A stretch of 64,000 nucleotides of DNA from Bacillus thuringiensis (GTDB taxonomy: Bacteria > Bacillota > Bacilli > Bacillales > Bacillaceae_G). The stretch spans positions 913,938 to 977,937 of the forward strand of contig NZ_JACYOF010000001.1 in NCBI RefSeq assembly GCF_014932895.1, in the 5' to 3' direction. A program made the position numbers and the translations under genes. This document shows, one piece after another, positions 45,229-54,846 of this stretch (positions within the stretch are counted from its first letter, which is position 1; the number at the start of each line of letters is the position of its first letter). The notes below the pieces were generated by a model that was given only the letters and a program-made list of their open reading frames with translations, made no database searches and had not been told where the DNA came from.

Positions 45229-46283
45229 TACTTATTTCTTGCATAACACTCTTCAGTCTAACTGGATGTTTACAAAAAAATATTGTCGATGATGTACAGC
45301 TTATTCAAGGAAGTGTTTTTGATATAGCAAAAGATAATAAAGTAAAAGTGACATTCGTTTGTCCTATTCAGAAAAAAGGAAATAAGGTTCAAGTTTTTGA
45401 AGGCAGTGCAAATGCGGTAAAACAAGTAAAAGCAGACACATCTTTAGAGTCTTCTCAACCATTTGCTAGCGGACAAATGCGTGTTGCTCTATATACTATA
45501 AGACTTGCAAAGAAAGGAATGTCCACTTCATTTGATACATTACTTCGAGATGTGAATATAGGGAACGCTTTATATGTTTCTTTAATAGAGGGAAATGGTA
45601 CTGAACTTTTAAAAGGAAAATATACGACTTCATACAACGTTGCAATTTATATAAAAAAATTGCTTGAACATAACATGGAAACTGGTCCTTTACCAACGGA
45701 TAACCTGCATATAGGAGCATTCCGTTATTATCGAGAAGGACAAGACTACTACATCCCGATTTTAAAGAAACATGCTGATAAAATAAAAATCAACGGAATT
45801 GGTCTTTTTAAAAAGGATAAATATATCGGTAAAATTGCGAAAAAAGATATGTTTATATTTAAAGGACTGCTAGAGAAACATAAATTAGATTCACATGAAT
45901 TTAAAACGGATTCTGCGTACGTAATGATTAATAATATTCGTTCTGTTCCAACTTGCGATATAAAAATAAAAAACGGGAAACCTTCTTTTTTCATTCACGT
46001 TAAGCTTGATGCCCGTATTCAAGAACTATCGAAGCAAATTAACTTAGAAAATGTCAAGAACATAAAAAACATTGAAAAAGATATCCAAAAACAATTGGAT
46101 ACACAAGGTAACAAACTAATTAAGCAGTTTAAATCTTTAGGCGTCGACCCTCTCGGGCTAGGAGCAAAATATAAACAGCATTATCGTCCCTTCAAATTAG
46201 AAGAGTGGCGAAGAATGTATAAAGATGTTCCGATCAAAGTGAAATACACTGTCAACATTACAAATTCTGGTGTAATTGAATGA
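45198..46283 (+). CDS. gerIC: Germinant receptor C subunit GerIC, lipoprotein
   Basis: The 361-aa Ger(x)C-family protein has a lipoprotein signal (KLILISCITLFSLTGC, lipidated Cys near residue 24) and the three-domain soluble part typical of GerC, anchored to the outer face of the spore inner membrane. The ending EEWRRMYKDVPIKVKYTVNITNSG is characteristic. It overlaps gerIB by 31 bp; ATG at 45198 puts the signal at the N-terminus. The operon ends at a strong terminator. Confidence 0.93.
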   Translation: MEKIKNKSKLILISCITLFSLTGCLQKNIVDDVQLIQGSVFDIAKDNKVKVTFVCPIQKKGNKVQVFEGSANAVKQVKADTSLESSQPFASGQMRVALYTIRLAKKGMSTSFDTLLRDVNIGNALYVSLIEGNGTELLKGKYTTSYNVAIYIKKLLEHNMETGPLPTDNLHIGAFRYYREGQDYYIPILKKHADKIKINGIGLFKKDKYIGKIAKKDMFIFKGLLEKHKLDSHEFKTDSAYVMINNIRSVPTCDIKIKNGKPSFFIHVKLDARIQELSKQINLENVKNIKNIEKDIQKQLDTQGNKLIKQFKSLGVDPLGLGAKYKQHYRPFKLEEWRRMYKDVPIKVKYTVNITNSGVIE

Positions 46284-46292
46284 TAATGATTG

Positions 46293-46337
46293 AACTCCTC
46301 TCTCCAGCATGATACAACGGAAAGAGGAGTTTTTATT
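46293..46337 (+). terminator. Intrinsic terminator of gerI
   Basis: AACTCCTCT / AGAGGAGTT stem followed by T-rich sequence. Confidence 0.85.
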
Positions 46338-46372
46338 TTAGATAGAGAGAGAAGATATTTATGGGGGAGCTT

Positions 46373-46558
46373 ATGTCTAAAAAATTAGTAAAGCCTATTT
46401 TAAATGGTATTTTATTTCTCGGCGTCTTTTTATTTGCTCATACATACTTAAAAAATGTTTCCTTCACACGTTATTTGCTTGTCATTGTACCAATGTTACT
46501 GGTTGGTATGTTTGGCATCGATCTTGTTTTATCCATTTTAATAAAGAAAGAAGAATAA
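46373..46558 (+). CDS. Small two-TM membrane protein
   Basis: This 61-aa protein has two hydrophobic segments (ILNGILFLGVFLFAHTYL and YLLVIVPMLLVGMFGIDLVLSIL) separated by a basic turn, and a charged KKEE end. No family was recognised. ATG at 46373 has GGGGGAG close upstream; an in-frame ATG at 46361 is possible. It has its own terminator, between gerI and the MazG-like gene. Confidence 0.65.
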   Translation: MSKKLVKPILNGILFLGVFLFAHTYLKNVSFTRYLLVIVPMLLVGMFGIDLVLSILIKKEE

Positions 46559-46563
46559 TGAGC

Positions 46564-46598
46564 GAACATCTTATTTCTCATAAGATGTTCTTTTTATT
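46564..46598 (+). terminator. Intrinsic terminator of the small membrane gene
   Basis: GAACATCTTA / TAAGATGTTC stem followed by TTTTT. Confidence 0.85.
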
Positions 46599-46656
46599 AA
46601 ATAACTACCTTATGTTACAATAAACTTCGGCATAACGTAAGAAAGGATGAAACAAC

Positions 46657-47079
46657 ATGACAAACGAAAAAGGTTTAGATAAAGGGTACGAACTTGTTGC
46701 AAAAATGCATGAAGTATTCGGACATCCTGTAACAAACACTCCAACAAAACTAACAGAAGAGCGTGCAAAAATTCGTGCTAGCTTTATGCAAGAAGAGCTA
46801 GAAGAATTTCTAGAAGCAACAACTGTTGAAGACCAATACGATGCACTTATTGACCTTATTTACTTTGCATTCGGAACGTTTGCAGAAATGGGTGTACGCC
46901 CAGACAAGGGCTTTGAGATTGTAAACAACGCTAACATGGCAAAACTATTCCCTGATGGAAAACCTCGATTCCGTGAAGGCGACGGCAAAATTTTAAAACC
47001 AGAAGGCTGGGAAGCACCAGAACCACAACTTCGCGCTGAAATCGAGCGCCAACGCCAAGAAGCGGAAAAAAACTGCTAG
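46657..47079 (+). CDS. MazG/PRA-PH-type nucleotide pyrophosphohydrolase
   Basis: This 140-aa all-alpha NTP pyrophosphohydrolase has the metal-binding pattern FMQEELEEFLEA (ExxE) and DALIDLIYFAFGTFAE (ExxD-like helix), which coordinate magnesium in this fold. NANMAKLFPDGKPRFREGDGKILKPEGW follows, as in the phosphoribosyl-ATP pyrophosphohydrolase-like branch. The substrate is unknown; no histidine biosynthesis genes are near. ATG behind GAAAGGA. Confidence 0.85.
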   Translation: MTNEKGLDKGYELVAKMHEVFGHPVTNTPTKLTEERAKIRASFMQEELEEFLEATTVEDQYDALIDLIYFAFGTFAEMGVRPDKGFEIVNNANMAKLFPDGKPRFREGDGKILKPEGWEAPEPQLRAEIERQRQEAEKNC

Positions 47080-47098
47080 GAAATCCTAGCAGTTTTTT
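47071..47098 (+). terminator. Intrinsic terminator of the MazG-like gene
   Basis: AACTGCTAGG / CCTAGCAGTT stem overlaps the stop and ends in T6. Confidence 0.85.
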
Positions 47099-47123
47099 AT
47101 TATATCTTTTTCCCTGTAATTCA

Positions 47124-48107
47124 TTAATAACCCTCGTGTCCTGCTGCTCCAGCAACGCCAGCTCTCCCTGCTCCAATTCCACCTGTCCAAGGCGAAGTTT
47201 GCTGATGTGGATATTGTTGGTGATGTTGGCTGTGCTGACCCTGATATCCCTGTTGACCTTGATGGCCATGTTGGCCCTGCTGACCTTGGTGCATTTGATA
47301 AAGAACAGCCTGCGGATGAGCTTGGTGCTGACCTTGGTGATGCACTTGTTGCTGATGGTGGCCCTGGTGATGTTGTTGACCTTGGTGGTGATGTTGACCT
47401 TGGTGATGTTGTTGACCTTGGTGGTGATGTTGACCATGATGATGTTGTTGACCTTGGTGGTGATGTTGACCATGATGATGTTGATGACCATGATGATGTT
47501 GTTGACCTTGGTGGTGATGTTGACCATGATGATGTTGTTGACCTTGATGTGTTTGATAAAGAACACCCTGCGGATGAATTTGGTGGTGACCTTGGTGATG
47601 TACTTGTTGTTGATGACCGTGGTGGTGATGTTGACCGTGGTGGTGATGTTGACCATGGTGGTGATGTTGACCATGGTGGTGATGTTGACCATGGTGGTGA
47701 TGTTGACCATGGTGGTGGTGATGTTGACCATGGTGGCCATGCACAACTTGCGGATAACCGCCTACTCCTCCCGCCACAACACCTACTCCCGGCACAGGAA
47801 ATCCTGTCTGCACTCCTCCTACAAAAGACGGGAATGTAGTAGGTGCCCCTACTGGCACTCCTCCTACAAATGTCGGCATTCCCGTTTGTACACCAGCCAC
47901 TGGTGTCGGAAATCCTCCTGTTAATGTTGGCATTCCCGTTTGCATGCCAGCCACTGATGTTGGAAATCCTTCAGCTGTTCCACCCATCCAGTTCGGAATT
48001 CCACCATACCCTTGTTGCCCTGCTCCCCCCATTAACATCATTTGTGCATAACTGTCCGATTCGCCTCCGAAGAAGCCATGTGGTGCATTATTGTCCATCC
48101 CTTTCAT
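47124..48107 (-). CDS. Histidine/glutamine/glycine-rich repeat protein (vrrB-like)
   Basis: The protein is about 327 aa. Residues 1-50 are a unique N-terminus; about 50-115 are Gly/Pro/Val-rich 18-residue repeats (GFPTPVAGVQTGMPTFVGG). From about 120 come runs of GQHHHH and GQHHHQGQQ repeats in two modules, each ending in a similar linker of the form QQQVHHQG...VLYQ-HQGQQ. There is no signal peptide. The His clusters should bind divalent metals. The composition matches what has been described for the hypervariable vrrB ORF of B. anthracis. A spore coat role is plausible but not shown. ATG at 48107 has AGAGGTG six bases upstream. Confidence 0.75.
   Translation of the reverse strand: MKGMDNNAPHGFFGGESDSYAQMMLMGGAGQQGYGGIPNWMGGTAEGFPTSVAGMQTGMPTLTGGFPTPVAGVQTGMPTFVGGVPVGAPTTFPSFVGGVQTGFPVPGVGVVAGGVGGYPQVVHGHHGQHHHHHGQHHHHGQHHHHGQHHHHGQHHHHGQHHHHGHQQQVHHQGHHQIHPQGVLYQTHQGQQHHHGQHHHQGQQHHHGHQHHHGQHHHQGQQHHHGQHHHQGQQHHQGQHHHQGQQHHQGHHQQQVHHQGQHQAHPQAVLYQMHQGQQGQHGHQGQQGYQGQHSQHHQQYPHQQTSPWTGGIGAGRAGVAGAAGHEGY
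47280..47745 (-). repeat. His-rich tandem repeats with two-module structure
   Basis: Short 15-33 bp units encoding GQHHHH and GQHHHQGQQHH make up two blocks. Each is followed by a similar non-repetitive segment (one near 47535-47595, the other near 47280-47345). The two segments differ at a few residues, so the whole module was probably duplicated once. Confidence 0.85.
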
Positions 48108-48429
48108 TCCTTTCACCTCTTCTGCTCAATTTAGCCTACCTTTTTTATCATATTTCCTATAGAAGAATAGGTGTTTGTCTGTATAGGAATTCCGCACCTT
48201 TTTCTTCGTTCTTCATTCATGATAAAATAAAGTGAGACTTTAATCAGTGGGGTTTTGTCCATCCCCCACTGATTATTAGCCTACACCAATCGGGCTTTTA
48301 CGGGCAGTAAGACTCCCACCCAACTTCTTTGCTCCAGACGAGTTTTGAGGTGGGAGTCTTACTGCCCACAAATAGCGTGATGAATTAACTGATTATTCTT
48401 TCTTCACCCCCAAAGAGGAGGACTTTCCA
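48108..48429. other. Gap holding a bcr1-like repeat and two promoters
   Basis: About half of this stretch between two divergent genes is the bcr1-like copy at 48227-48383. The remainder must hold the promoters of the His-rich gene and the acetyltransferase; none was clear enough to mark. Confidence 0.5.
48227..48383 (+). repeat. bcr1-like repeat, well-preserved copy
   Basis: It is about 157 bp, begins AATAAAGTGAGACTTTAATC and ends CCCACAAATAGCGTGATG. Inside are two inverted repeats: AATCAGTGGGG / CCCCCACTGATTA and GGGCAGTAAGACTCCCACC / GGTGGGAGTCTTACTGCCC. The latter would form a long hairpin. Length and ends fit bcr1, the interspersed repeat of the B. cereus group. Confidence 0.8.
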
Positions 48430-48858
48430 TTGACAAACGTAGAAAAAGCTTCAATTAATGATTTAAATTCCATCGTACATATAGATGCCGCTGTAATCGG
48501 AGACAATAGCAGACGAGATTACATTAAACAAGCTATCGAGGAAGAAAGGTGCATAATTGTAAAAGAAGACAATTCCATTTCCGGTTTTCTGACATACGAT
48601 ACAAATTTCTTTGATTGCACTTTTATCTCATTAATCATTATTTCGCCAACTAAAAGAAGACGAGGTCATGCAAGCTCATTAATCTCATATATGCTAACCC
48701 ATTCTCCTACGCATAAAATCTTTTCTTCAACGAACGAATCGAATGAAAGTATGCAAAACGTTTTTCGTGCAAACGGATTTATACGAAGTGGCATCATTGA
48801 AAACTTAGATGAAGGTGATCCAGAATTTATTTTTCACATAAAAAAACTCAGAGCGTAG
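48430..48858 (+). CDS. GNAT-family acetyltransferase
   Basis: The 142-aa protein has VEKASINDLNSIVHIDAAVIGDNSRR at the start, the acetyl-CoA-binding IIISPTKRRRGHASSLISYM near residue 76-95, and KIFSSTNESNESMQNVFRANGFIRSGIIENL in the last third, as in small GNATs. The substrate is unknown. The TTG at 48430 has AGAGGAGG eight bases upstream, so a non-ATG start is credible. Confidence 0.85.
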   Translation: MTNVEKASINDLNSIVHIDAAVIGDNSRRDYIKQAIEEERCIIVKEDNSISGFLTYDTNFFDCTFISLIIISPTKRRRGHASSLISYMLTHSPTHKIFSSTNESNESMQNVFRANGFIRSGIIENLDEGDPEFIFHIKKLRA

Positions 48859-48875
48859 ATGCTCTGAGTTTTTTT
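48841..48875. terminator. Bidirectional terminator between GNAT gene and leuS
   Basis: AAAAAACTCAGAGC / GCTCTGAGTTTTTT stem between convergent genes. Confidence 0.9.
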
Positions 48876-48880
48876 ACGAA

Positions 48881-51289
48881 TTAGTTTGCAACAACGTTAA
48901 CAAGTTTGCCAGGAACGACAATTACTTTACGAACTGTTTTTCCTTCAATTTGTTCTTGAATTGCTTCAAGTGCAAGTTGTTCCATTTCTTCTTTTGATGC
49001 GTCTTTTTTCATTGTTAGTTTTGCGCGAACTTTACCCATAACTTGAACAACGATTTCAACTTCATCTTCTACAAGTTTAGACTCATCAAATGTTGGCCAG
49101 CTTGCGTATGTGATTGTTTCATTGTAGCCAAGCTTGCTCCATAATTCTTCCCCAATGTGAGGTGCAACTGGTGCAATCATTTTTACGAAACCTTCTACAT
49201 ATTCTTTCGGAAGTGTTTCAGCTTTGTATGCGTCGTTGATGAATACCATCATTTGAGAAATCGCTGTGTTGAAGCGAAGCTCTGCATAGTCTTCTGTTAC
49301 TTTCTTCACTGTTTGGTGGTACGCTTTTTCAAGCTCTTTATTTGGTGCATCAGTAATTTTCTCACTTAATTCACCGTTATCTTGAACGAATAGACGCCAT
49401 ACACGGTCTAGGAAACGACGAGCTCCATCAAGACCATTTTCAGACCAAGCGATTGAAGCATCTAATGGTCCCATAAACATTTCGTATAGACGAAGTGTAT
49501 CTGCACCGTGGCTTGCTACGATATCATCTGGGTTTACAACGTTACCTTTTGATTTACTCATTTTCTCGTTGTTTTCACCTAGAATCATACCTTGGTTGAA
49601 TAATTGTTGGAATGGCTCTTTCGTTGGAACTACACCGATATCATATAATACTTTATGCCAGAAACGAGCATATAGTAAGTGAAGTACAGCGTGCTCTGCA
49701 CCACCGATATAAATATCAACTGGAAGCCATTGTTTTACTTTTTCTGGATCTACAAGTGCCTCGTTATTGTTTGGATCCATGTAGCGTAGGTAGTACCAAC
49801 AGCTACCAGCCCATTGTGGCATTGTGTTCGTTTCACGACGACCTTTTTTACCAGTCTCAGGATCAACAACATTTACCCACTCGTCAATGTTAGCTAATGG
49901 TGATTCACCTGTACCTGAAGGACGGATGTTTTCTGTTTTCGGAAGAACTAACGGTAATTCTTCTTCTTTCACAGCTGTCATTGTGCCATCTTCCCAATGG
50001 ATTACTGGAATTGGCTCACCCCAGTAACGTTGACGGCTAAATAACCAGTCACGTAGACGGTACGTTACTTTTTGATTTCCTGCGCTCGTTACTTCAAGCC
50101 ATTCAATCATTTTTACGATTGCTTCTTCTTTATTTAAACCATCAAGGAATGCTGAGTTTACGTGTGCACCATCACCTGTGTACACTTCTTTCGTAATGTC
50201 TCCGCCTTTTACAACTTCCTTCATTGGAAGATTAAATACTGATGCGAATTCATAATCACGCTCATCATGAGCTGGAACTGCCATTACAGCACCTGTTCCG
50301 TAAGTTGCAAGAACATAATCAGCGATCCAGATTGGTAATTTCTCACCGTTCACTGGGTTAACTGCGTAAGCACCAGTGAATACACCAGTTTTCTCTTTCG
50401 CAAGTTCTGTACGCTCTAGGTCACTCTTCATTTTTACAGCGTTAATGTAAGCTTCTACCGCTTCTTTTTGCTCTGCTGTTGTAATTTCTGCAACAAGCGC
50501 ATGCTCTGGAGCAAGTACACAGTACGTTGCACCAAATAGTGTATCAGGGCGCGTTGTGAAAACTGTGAATTTCTCATCTGTGCCATCGATGTTGAAGTGC
50601 ACTTCTGCACCTTCAGAACGACCGATCCAGTTACGTTGCATATCTTTTAAGCTTTCTGGCCAATCAAGCTCATCTAGATCTTCTAATAGACGATCTCCGT
50701 AAGCTGTAATTTTTAACATCCACTGTCTCATCGGACGACGCTCAACTGGATGCCCACCACGCTCACTCTTACCGTCAATGATTTCTTCATTTGCAAGTAC
50801 TGTACCAAGTGCTGGACACCAGTTTACAGGTACTTCATCAACGTAAGCTAAGCCTTTTTCAAATAGTTTTAAGAAGATCCATTGTGTCCACTTGTAGTAG
50901 TTTGGATCTGTTGTATTTACTTCACGATCCCAATCGTAAGAGAAACCTAATGATTTAATTTGATTACGGAATGTATTAATATTATGCTCTGTAAATTCAG
51001 CTGGGCTGTTTCCAGTATCAAGTGCATATTGCTCTGCTGGAAGACCGAATGCATCCCATCCCATTGGATGAAGAACGTTATATCCTTGCATACGCTTCAT
51101 ACGAGATAAAATATCTGTCGCTGTATAACCTTCTGGATGTCCTACGTGTAAGCCTGCACCTGATGGATATGGGAACATATCTAGTGCATAAAATTTTGGT
51201 TTTTCTGTCTCATCTGGCGTACGGAATGTTTTATTCTCTTCCCAATACCCTTGCCACTTCTTCTCAATTTCTTGATGATTAAAGCTCAT
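48881..51289 (-). CDS. leuS: Leucyl-tRNA synthetase
   Basis: This 802-aa class I synthetase charges tRNA-Leu. It has the HIGH-type motif in [19 protein letters not shown] (residues 38-56), the CP1 editing domain with [26 protein letters not shown] and the KMSKS loop ([15 protein letters not shown], near 580), then an anticodon-binding C-terminus ending in a [11 protein letters not shown] region. ATG at 51289 behind AAGGAGGG. Expression is likely controlled by the T-box leader directly upstream. Confidence 0.98.
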   Translation of the reverse strand: MSFNHQEIEKKWQGYWEENKTFRTPDETEKPKFYALDMFPYPSGAGLHVGHPEGYTATDILSRMKRMQGYNVLHPMGWDAFGLPAEQYALDTGNSPAEFTEHNINTFRNQIKSLGFSYDWDREVNTTDPNYYKWTQWIFLKLFEKGLAYVDEVPVNWCPALGTVLANEEIIDGKSERGGHPVERRPMRQWMLKITAYGDRLLEDLDELDWPESLKDMQRNWIGRSEGAEVHFNIDGTDEKFTVFTTRPDTLFGATYCVLAPEHALVAEITTAEQKEAVEAYINAVKMKSDLERTELAKEKTGVFTGAYAVNPVNGEKLPIWIADYVLATYGTGAVMAVPAHDERDYEFASVFNLPMKEVVKGGDITKEVYTGDGAHVNSAFLDGLNKEEAIVKMIEWLEVTSAGNQKVTYRLRDWLFSRQRYWGEPIPVIHWEDGTMTAVKEEELPLVLPKTENIRPSGTGESPLANIDEWVNVVDPETGKKGRRETNTMPQWAGSCWYYLRYMDPNNNEALVDPEKVKQWLPVDIYIGGAEHAVLHLLYARFWHKVLYDIGVVPTKEPFQQLFNQGMILGENNEKMSKSKGNVVNPDDIVASHGADTLRLYEMFMGPLDASIAWSENGLDGARRFLDRVWRLFVQDNGELSEKITDAPNKELEKAYHQTVKKVTEDYAELRFNTAISQMMVFINDAYKAETLPKEYVEGFVKMIAPVAPHIGEELWSKLGYNETITYASWPTFDESKLVEDEVEIVVQVMGKVRAKLTMKKDASKEEMEQLALEAIQEQIEGKTVRKVIVVPGKLVNVVAN

Positions 51290-51335
51290 GAGATACCCTC
51301 CTTGAAATTCTATTTATTTTCACCGCCCAAAATAC

Positions 51336-51575
51336 AAAAAACCTCTCATCCCTAGAAAGGGACGAGAGGTTATAGATTCCCGCGGTACCACCCTAAATTA
51401 ATGTAAAATATACATTCGCTTAGATCCGTAACGTGGATTAACGGCAATTGCTACTATTAGTTTCACAACTGCAACTCAAAGGCGAGTTCATAACGAAACG
51501 TGGATTGACTTGCACCGACCGTCAACTCTCTAAACCAGCTTCTATTACTACTACTCCTTCTCACTGTTATTACAA
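51336..51575 (-). promoter_or_regulatory. T-box riboswitch leader of leuS
   Basis: The invariant T-box AGGGTGGTACCGCG is on the minus strand at 51381-51394. It is followed by a terminator hairpin AACCTCTCGTCCC / GGGATGAGAGGTT with T6 (51336-51371) that competes with the antiterminator. A CTC codon (minus strand, 51484-51486), in the bulged region expected for the specifier loop, matches tRNA-Leu. Uncharged tRNA-Leu should allow read-through into leuS. Confidence 0.9.
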
Positions 51576-51625
51576 GTATGAGTTAATTTAAATATATTCT
51601 AAAACATGTTACATGTTCCGTCAAA

Positions 51626-52819
51626 CTAAACTGCAATTTTTTCTTCTACTGTTTCTTCTACTTTTACTCGTTTATCATAAATGCTCGTTGCAATAAGCGC
51701 TACTACAAGCATTACCATGATTGCTATAAACAATACTTCCATATTGTATAAATCCACGATTGCTCCGCCAACGACCGGTCCGAACATTTTCCCTACAGTC
51801 GCCGCGCTATTTACAACCCCTTGATAAAAACCTAATTTATCTTTTGGCGCGAGTATATTTGCAATGGTCGGCACTGCTGGCCATACGAATAATTCACCGA
51901 TCGTTAATGTCACCATTGCCACAAGGAACATTGTAAATTGCTGCGCTTGACTTAACACAATGAATGACGCCGCAAAAATAATAATTCCAATCATAATTTG
52001 TTGTTTTAAAGAACGCTTCATCCAGCGAATTAGCATACTAACGAGTGGCTGCGCACAAACAATCATTGCTCCGTTTATCGTCCATAATAAACTATAATGA
52101 CGAAGGCTAATGTTTAATTCCTGCATATGTGTTGCAATCGCCCCTTGCCACTGTACGTATGTAACCCAGCATAAAGCATATGCTACACATACAATAAGAA
52201 GTGCTTTGAATCCTGGTGTAAGTGACCAGCCTTTTTTCGTTTCGACTTCTTTTTGCACTCTTGGCTCTTTTTTGTCTTCCATACCACGGAATCCAATAAA
52301 AGCAATTAAGAAGAAAACAAAGTATAAAATAAAGTTCGCTAAGAAAATATAATCAAAACGATACGATGCAACTAATCCACCGCACGCTGTTCCGATCGCA
52401 ATCCCAACGTTTTGTCCAACATACATCGCATTAAATGCTCGTCTTCCGCCTTCTGGCCAAACCGTACCAACCATCGCATACATCGATGGGAAGACCATTC
52501 CAGAGCCAAAGCCAATTAATGCTAGCCACACAACATATAACGGCCATCCATGGAAGAACACAAGACCTAAAATCGATACGAGTGTAATAACAATCCCTAC
52601 TAAAGTTGATTTATATCCGCCCCATTTATCAAATAAAACACCGCCGAGCAAATTTCCGATTACACCCGTAAGCGAGTTGATCATTAATACCATTCCGGCC
52701 ACAGATAAAGATTTCCCTAGATGATCATGCAAATAAATTGTATTAAAAGGCCATAAAAAAGAAGCACCCGTGACATTAATAATCATCCCAGCTACTAATA
52801 GCCATACTTTCCTTGGCAT
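51626..52819 (-). CDS. yttB: MFS transporter, YttB type
   Basis: The 397-aa twelve-TM major facilitator has VTGASFLWPFNTIYLHDHLGKSLSVAG in TM1, the motif A loop GGVLFDKWGGYKSTLVG near residue 70, and GKMFGPVVGGAIVDLYNM in TM11. B. subtilis yttB is the nearest relative I can name; such proteins are annotated as drug or metabolite exporters without a proven substrate. ATG at 52819 with TAGGAGGGG is preferred to an in-frame start at 52852. Confidence 0.87.
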   Translation of the reverse strand: MPRKVWLLVAGMIINVTGASFLWPFNTIYLHDHLGKSLSVAGMVLMINSLTGVIGNLLGGVLFDKWGGYKSTLVGIVITLVSILGLVFFHGWPLYVVWLALIGFGSGMVFPSMYAMVGTVWPEGGRRAFNAMYVGQNVGIAIGTACGGLVASYRFDYIFLANFILYFVFFLIAFIGFRGMEDKKEPRVQKEVETKKGWSLTPGFKALLIVCVAYALCWVTYVQWQGAIATHMQELNISLRHYSLLWTINGAMIVCAQPLVSMLIRWMKRSLKQQIMIGIIIFAASFIVLSQAQQFTMFLVAMVTLTIGELFVWPAVPTIANILAPKDKLGFYQGVVNSAATVGKMFGPVVGGAIVDLYNMEVLFIAIMVMLVVALIATSIYDKRVKVEETVEEKIAV

Positions 52820-52968
52820 AGTTTCCCCTCCTATTCTATTTTTTTCGTTCATATATATAACAGTAAAATTGTAGTCGTTTTTAAATAGGAAGGCAACTGA
52901 TTAATAGTTGATGAAATTCAGATAATAGTTTATTGGTAAATGAAATTATATTGATTGCCGCTTGAAAA

Positions 52969-53033
52969 TATATCAGCGATTTTCTAATTATATCGACTTA
53001 CCGATAAAAAACGACACCAGTAACAATATATAA
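52969..53033. repeat. Dispersed 3'-end repeat, copy D
   Basis: AAAATATATCAGCGATTTTC, then ATATCGACTTACCGATAAAA and ACGACACCAGTAACAATAT, directly abuts the khtU terminator. It matches copies C and E. Confidence 0.65.
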
Positions 53034-53078
53034 ATAAGAGGAGACTGCATTAACTTAATACAGCCTCCTCTTATTTAT
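53031..53078 (-). terminator. Intrinsic terminator of khtTU
   Basis: AAATAAGAGGAG / CTCCTCTTATTT stem with an inner CTG/CAG pair follows the khtU stop region. Confidence 0.85.
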
Positions 53079-53079
53079 A

Positions 53080-54303
53080 TTATCCAACATCTTTTTCTCG
53101 CTCCGCACGTTCTTTAGTACTCCATTTAAATACCTTATCTAGTAGAGAGTATATCCTCCCAGACTCTTTCGTTAATAAAGGCCCTAACGATGCCAATATT
53201 AAAACATACAAAGCTGAGAATGGTTTAATCGTTGCCATTAAGCCACCTGCGATTCCAATATTCGCGACGATAATGGAGAATTCCCCGCGTGATACAAGTG
53301 TTAAACCGATGTTCGTAGAAGCCTTATGTGATAGCCCGGCTTTACGCCCCGCAAACATTCCAGCTGTAAAATTACCGATGATTGTTATGAGTACTGCTCC
53401 TAATGTTAACCAAACAGCTCCCCCTAACGAAAACGGATCTATACTTAATCCAAAGCTAAAGAAGAATATAGCACCAAAGAAATCACGAAACGGAACGACG
53501 AGCTGCTCAATTCGATCACTATGCTCTGTTTCAGAAAAGACGAGCCCTAGTAATAAAGCTCCAATCGCTTCAGCAACATGAATTGTTTCTGAGAATCCAG
53601 CTACGAAGAATAAAATAGCGAATATTACGATAATAAAAATTTCATTAGACGAAATATCTAATATTTTATTTAAGAACGGTGTAGCTTTTCTAGCAATTAC
53701 AAAGAATAATAACATATACCCTAATGCGATTAAGACGGCTGTGAGAGCACCTATAAATGATGTTGCACCTCCAAGAACTAAACCTGAAACGACAGATAAA
53801 TATACCGCTAAGAAAATATCATCGAACATAATAATTCCTAAAATTAGCTCTGTTTCCTTATTACCAGCTCTTCTTAAATCAACAATTACTTTTGCTACAA
53901 TTGCACTTGATGAAATTGTAATAATTCCAGCAATAATTAATGTTTCTAATAAAGGAAAGCCCATCAAATATCCATAGAGTAAACCTAATGTGAAATTAAG
54001 TGATATATGAACAGTGCCTCCAATGGCAATGGACTTTCCTGATTTTATAAGTTTTTTCATTGAGAATTCTAGCCCTAAATAAAACAAGAGGAATATGACA
54101 CCAATACGGCCGAGGAAGGAAATAACTTCTCCGCTTTCAATAAACCTTAAATCGATAAGCCCTAAATCCGGGGCGTGGGGCCCCACTAGCATACCGAGTA
54201 TAATGAGAAACGGAATAATCGAGAACTTTAACTTCGCAGCGAGGATAGCTGCAAAAGCTACTAATACTAACGCAGTTCCAACTTCAAAGATTAAAGTATC
54301 CAT
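53080..54303 (-). CDS. khtU: K+/H+ antiporter subunit KhtU (CPA2 family)
   Basis: The 407-aa membrane protein has about twelve segments of the CPA2 cation/proton antiporter fold: FLIILGMLVGPHAPDLGLI near the start, TISSSAIVAKVIVDL with the ion-binding region near 130, and LTLVSRGEFSIIVANIGIAGG near 340. KhtU exports potassium in exchange for protons at alkaline pH and under electrophile stress, gated by KhtT. It starts three bases after khtT stops, with CAGGAGG. Confidence 0.92.
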   Translation of the reverse strand: MDTLIFEVGTALVLVAFAAILAAKLKFSIIPFLIILGMLVGPHAPDLGLIDLRFIESGEVISFLGRIGVIFLLFYLGLEFSMKKLIKSGKSIAIGGTVHISLNFTLGLLYGYLMGFPLLETLIIAGIITISSSAIVAKVIVDLRRAGNKETELILGIIMFDDIFLAVYLSVVSGLVLGGATSFIGALTAVLIALGYMLLFFVIARKATPFLNKILDISSNEIFIIVIFAILFFVAGFSETIHVAEAIGALLLGLVFSETEHSDRIEQLVVPFRDFFGAIFFFSFGLSIDPFSLGGAVWLTLGAVLITIIGNFTAGMFAGRKAGLSHKASTNIGLTLVSRGEFSIIVANIGIAGGLMATIKPFSALYVLILASLGPLLTKESGRIYSLLDKVFKWSTKERAEREKDVG

Positions 54304-54306
54304 CGA

Positions 54307-54804
54307 TTATGAATCACCTCCTGCTGAAAGCAACTCATTAATAATTCTTTTCACTTCATGTCTTTCACCCGATAATACGAGCATATCGCCAGCTTCAATG
54401 ATAGAATCTGGGCCTGGATTAAAGAACTTCTTCATATTCTTTTTCAAAATGGCAATGATCGTTACGTTATATGTTTTTCGGACATGTAAACTACCAATTG
54501 TTTTTTGGACTACTGGTGCGTTATTTTCCACCTTAAACCATTCAATTGATAATCCTTCAAAAGCCATCTCAATCGTGTCTAAAGCTTGTGGTCTATATAC
54601 CATTCCACCTAATATAGCCGCAATTTGCCTCGCTTCAGAATCGCGAAGGGAAATACTTGAAACACTCTCCTCATGATCCGCATCAAAATGATACATTTCT
54701 CTTCGCCCATCATCATGAATAACAATAACCATTTTTTCATTACCTTTTGTGATCACTTCAAACTTACATCCAATACCCGGTAGTTCACTTTCTCTAATAT
54801 TCAT
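54307..54804 (-). CDS. khtT: K+/H+ antiporter regulatory subunit KhtT
   Basis: The 165-aa cytoplasmic protein has an N-terminal part unique to KhtT (ESELPGIGCKFEVITKGNEKMVIVIHDDGRREMY) and a C-terminal RCK_C/TrkA-C domain (FFNPGPDSIIEAGDMLVLSGERHEVKRI). In B. subtilis KhtT binds cyclic di-AMP and controls KhtU. The third gene of the B. subtilis operon, khtS, is missing upstream; the upstream gene is a recombinase on the same strand. Confidence 0.92.
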   Translation of the reverse strand: MNIRESELPGIGCKFEVITKGNEKMVIVIHDDGRREMYHFDADHEESVSSISLRDSEARQIAAILGGMVYRPQALDTIEMAFEGLSIEWFKVENNAPVVQKTIGSLHVRKTYNVTIIAILKKNMKKFFNPGPDSIIEAGDMLVLSGERHEVKRIINELLSAGGDS

Positions 54805-54846
54805 ATTCCCGCCTCCTAAAATTTTTTAGTTACGGCTCTTCCTTTT

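Noticed and set aside
46931-47924. Long low-complexity ORFs opposite and out of frame with the His-rich gene
   Set aside because: GC-neutral triplet repeats leave several frames open. Only the minus-strand frame from 48107 has a ribosome site, a unique N-terminus and non-repeat linkers.
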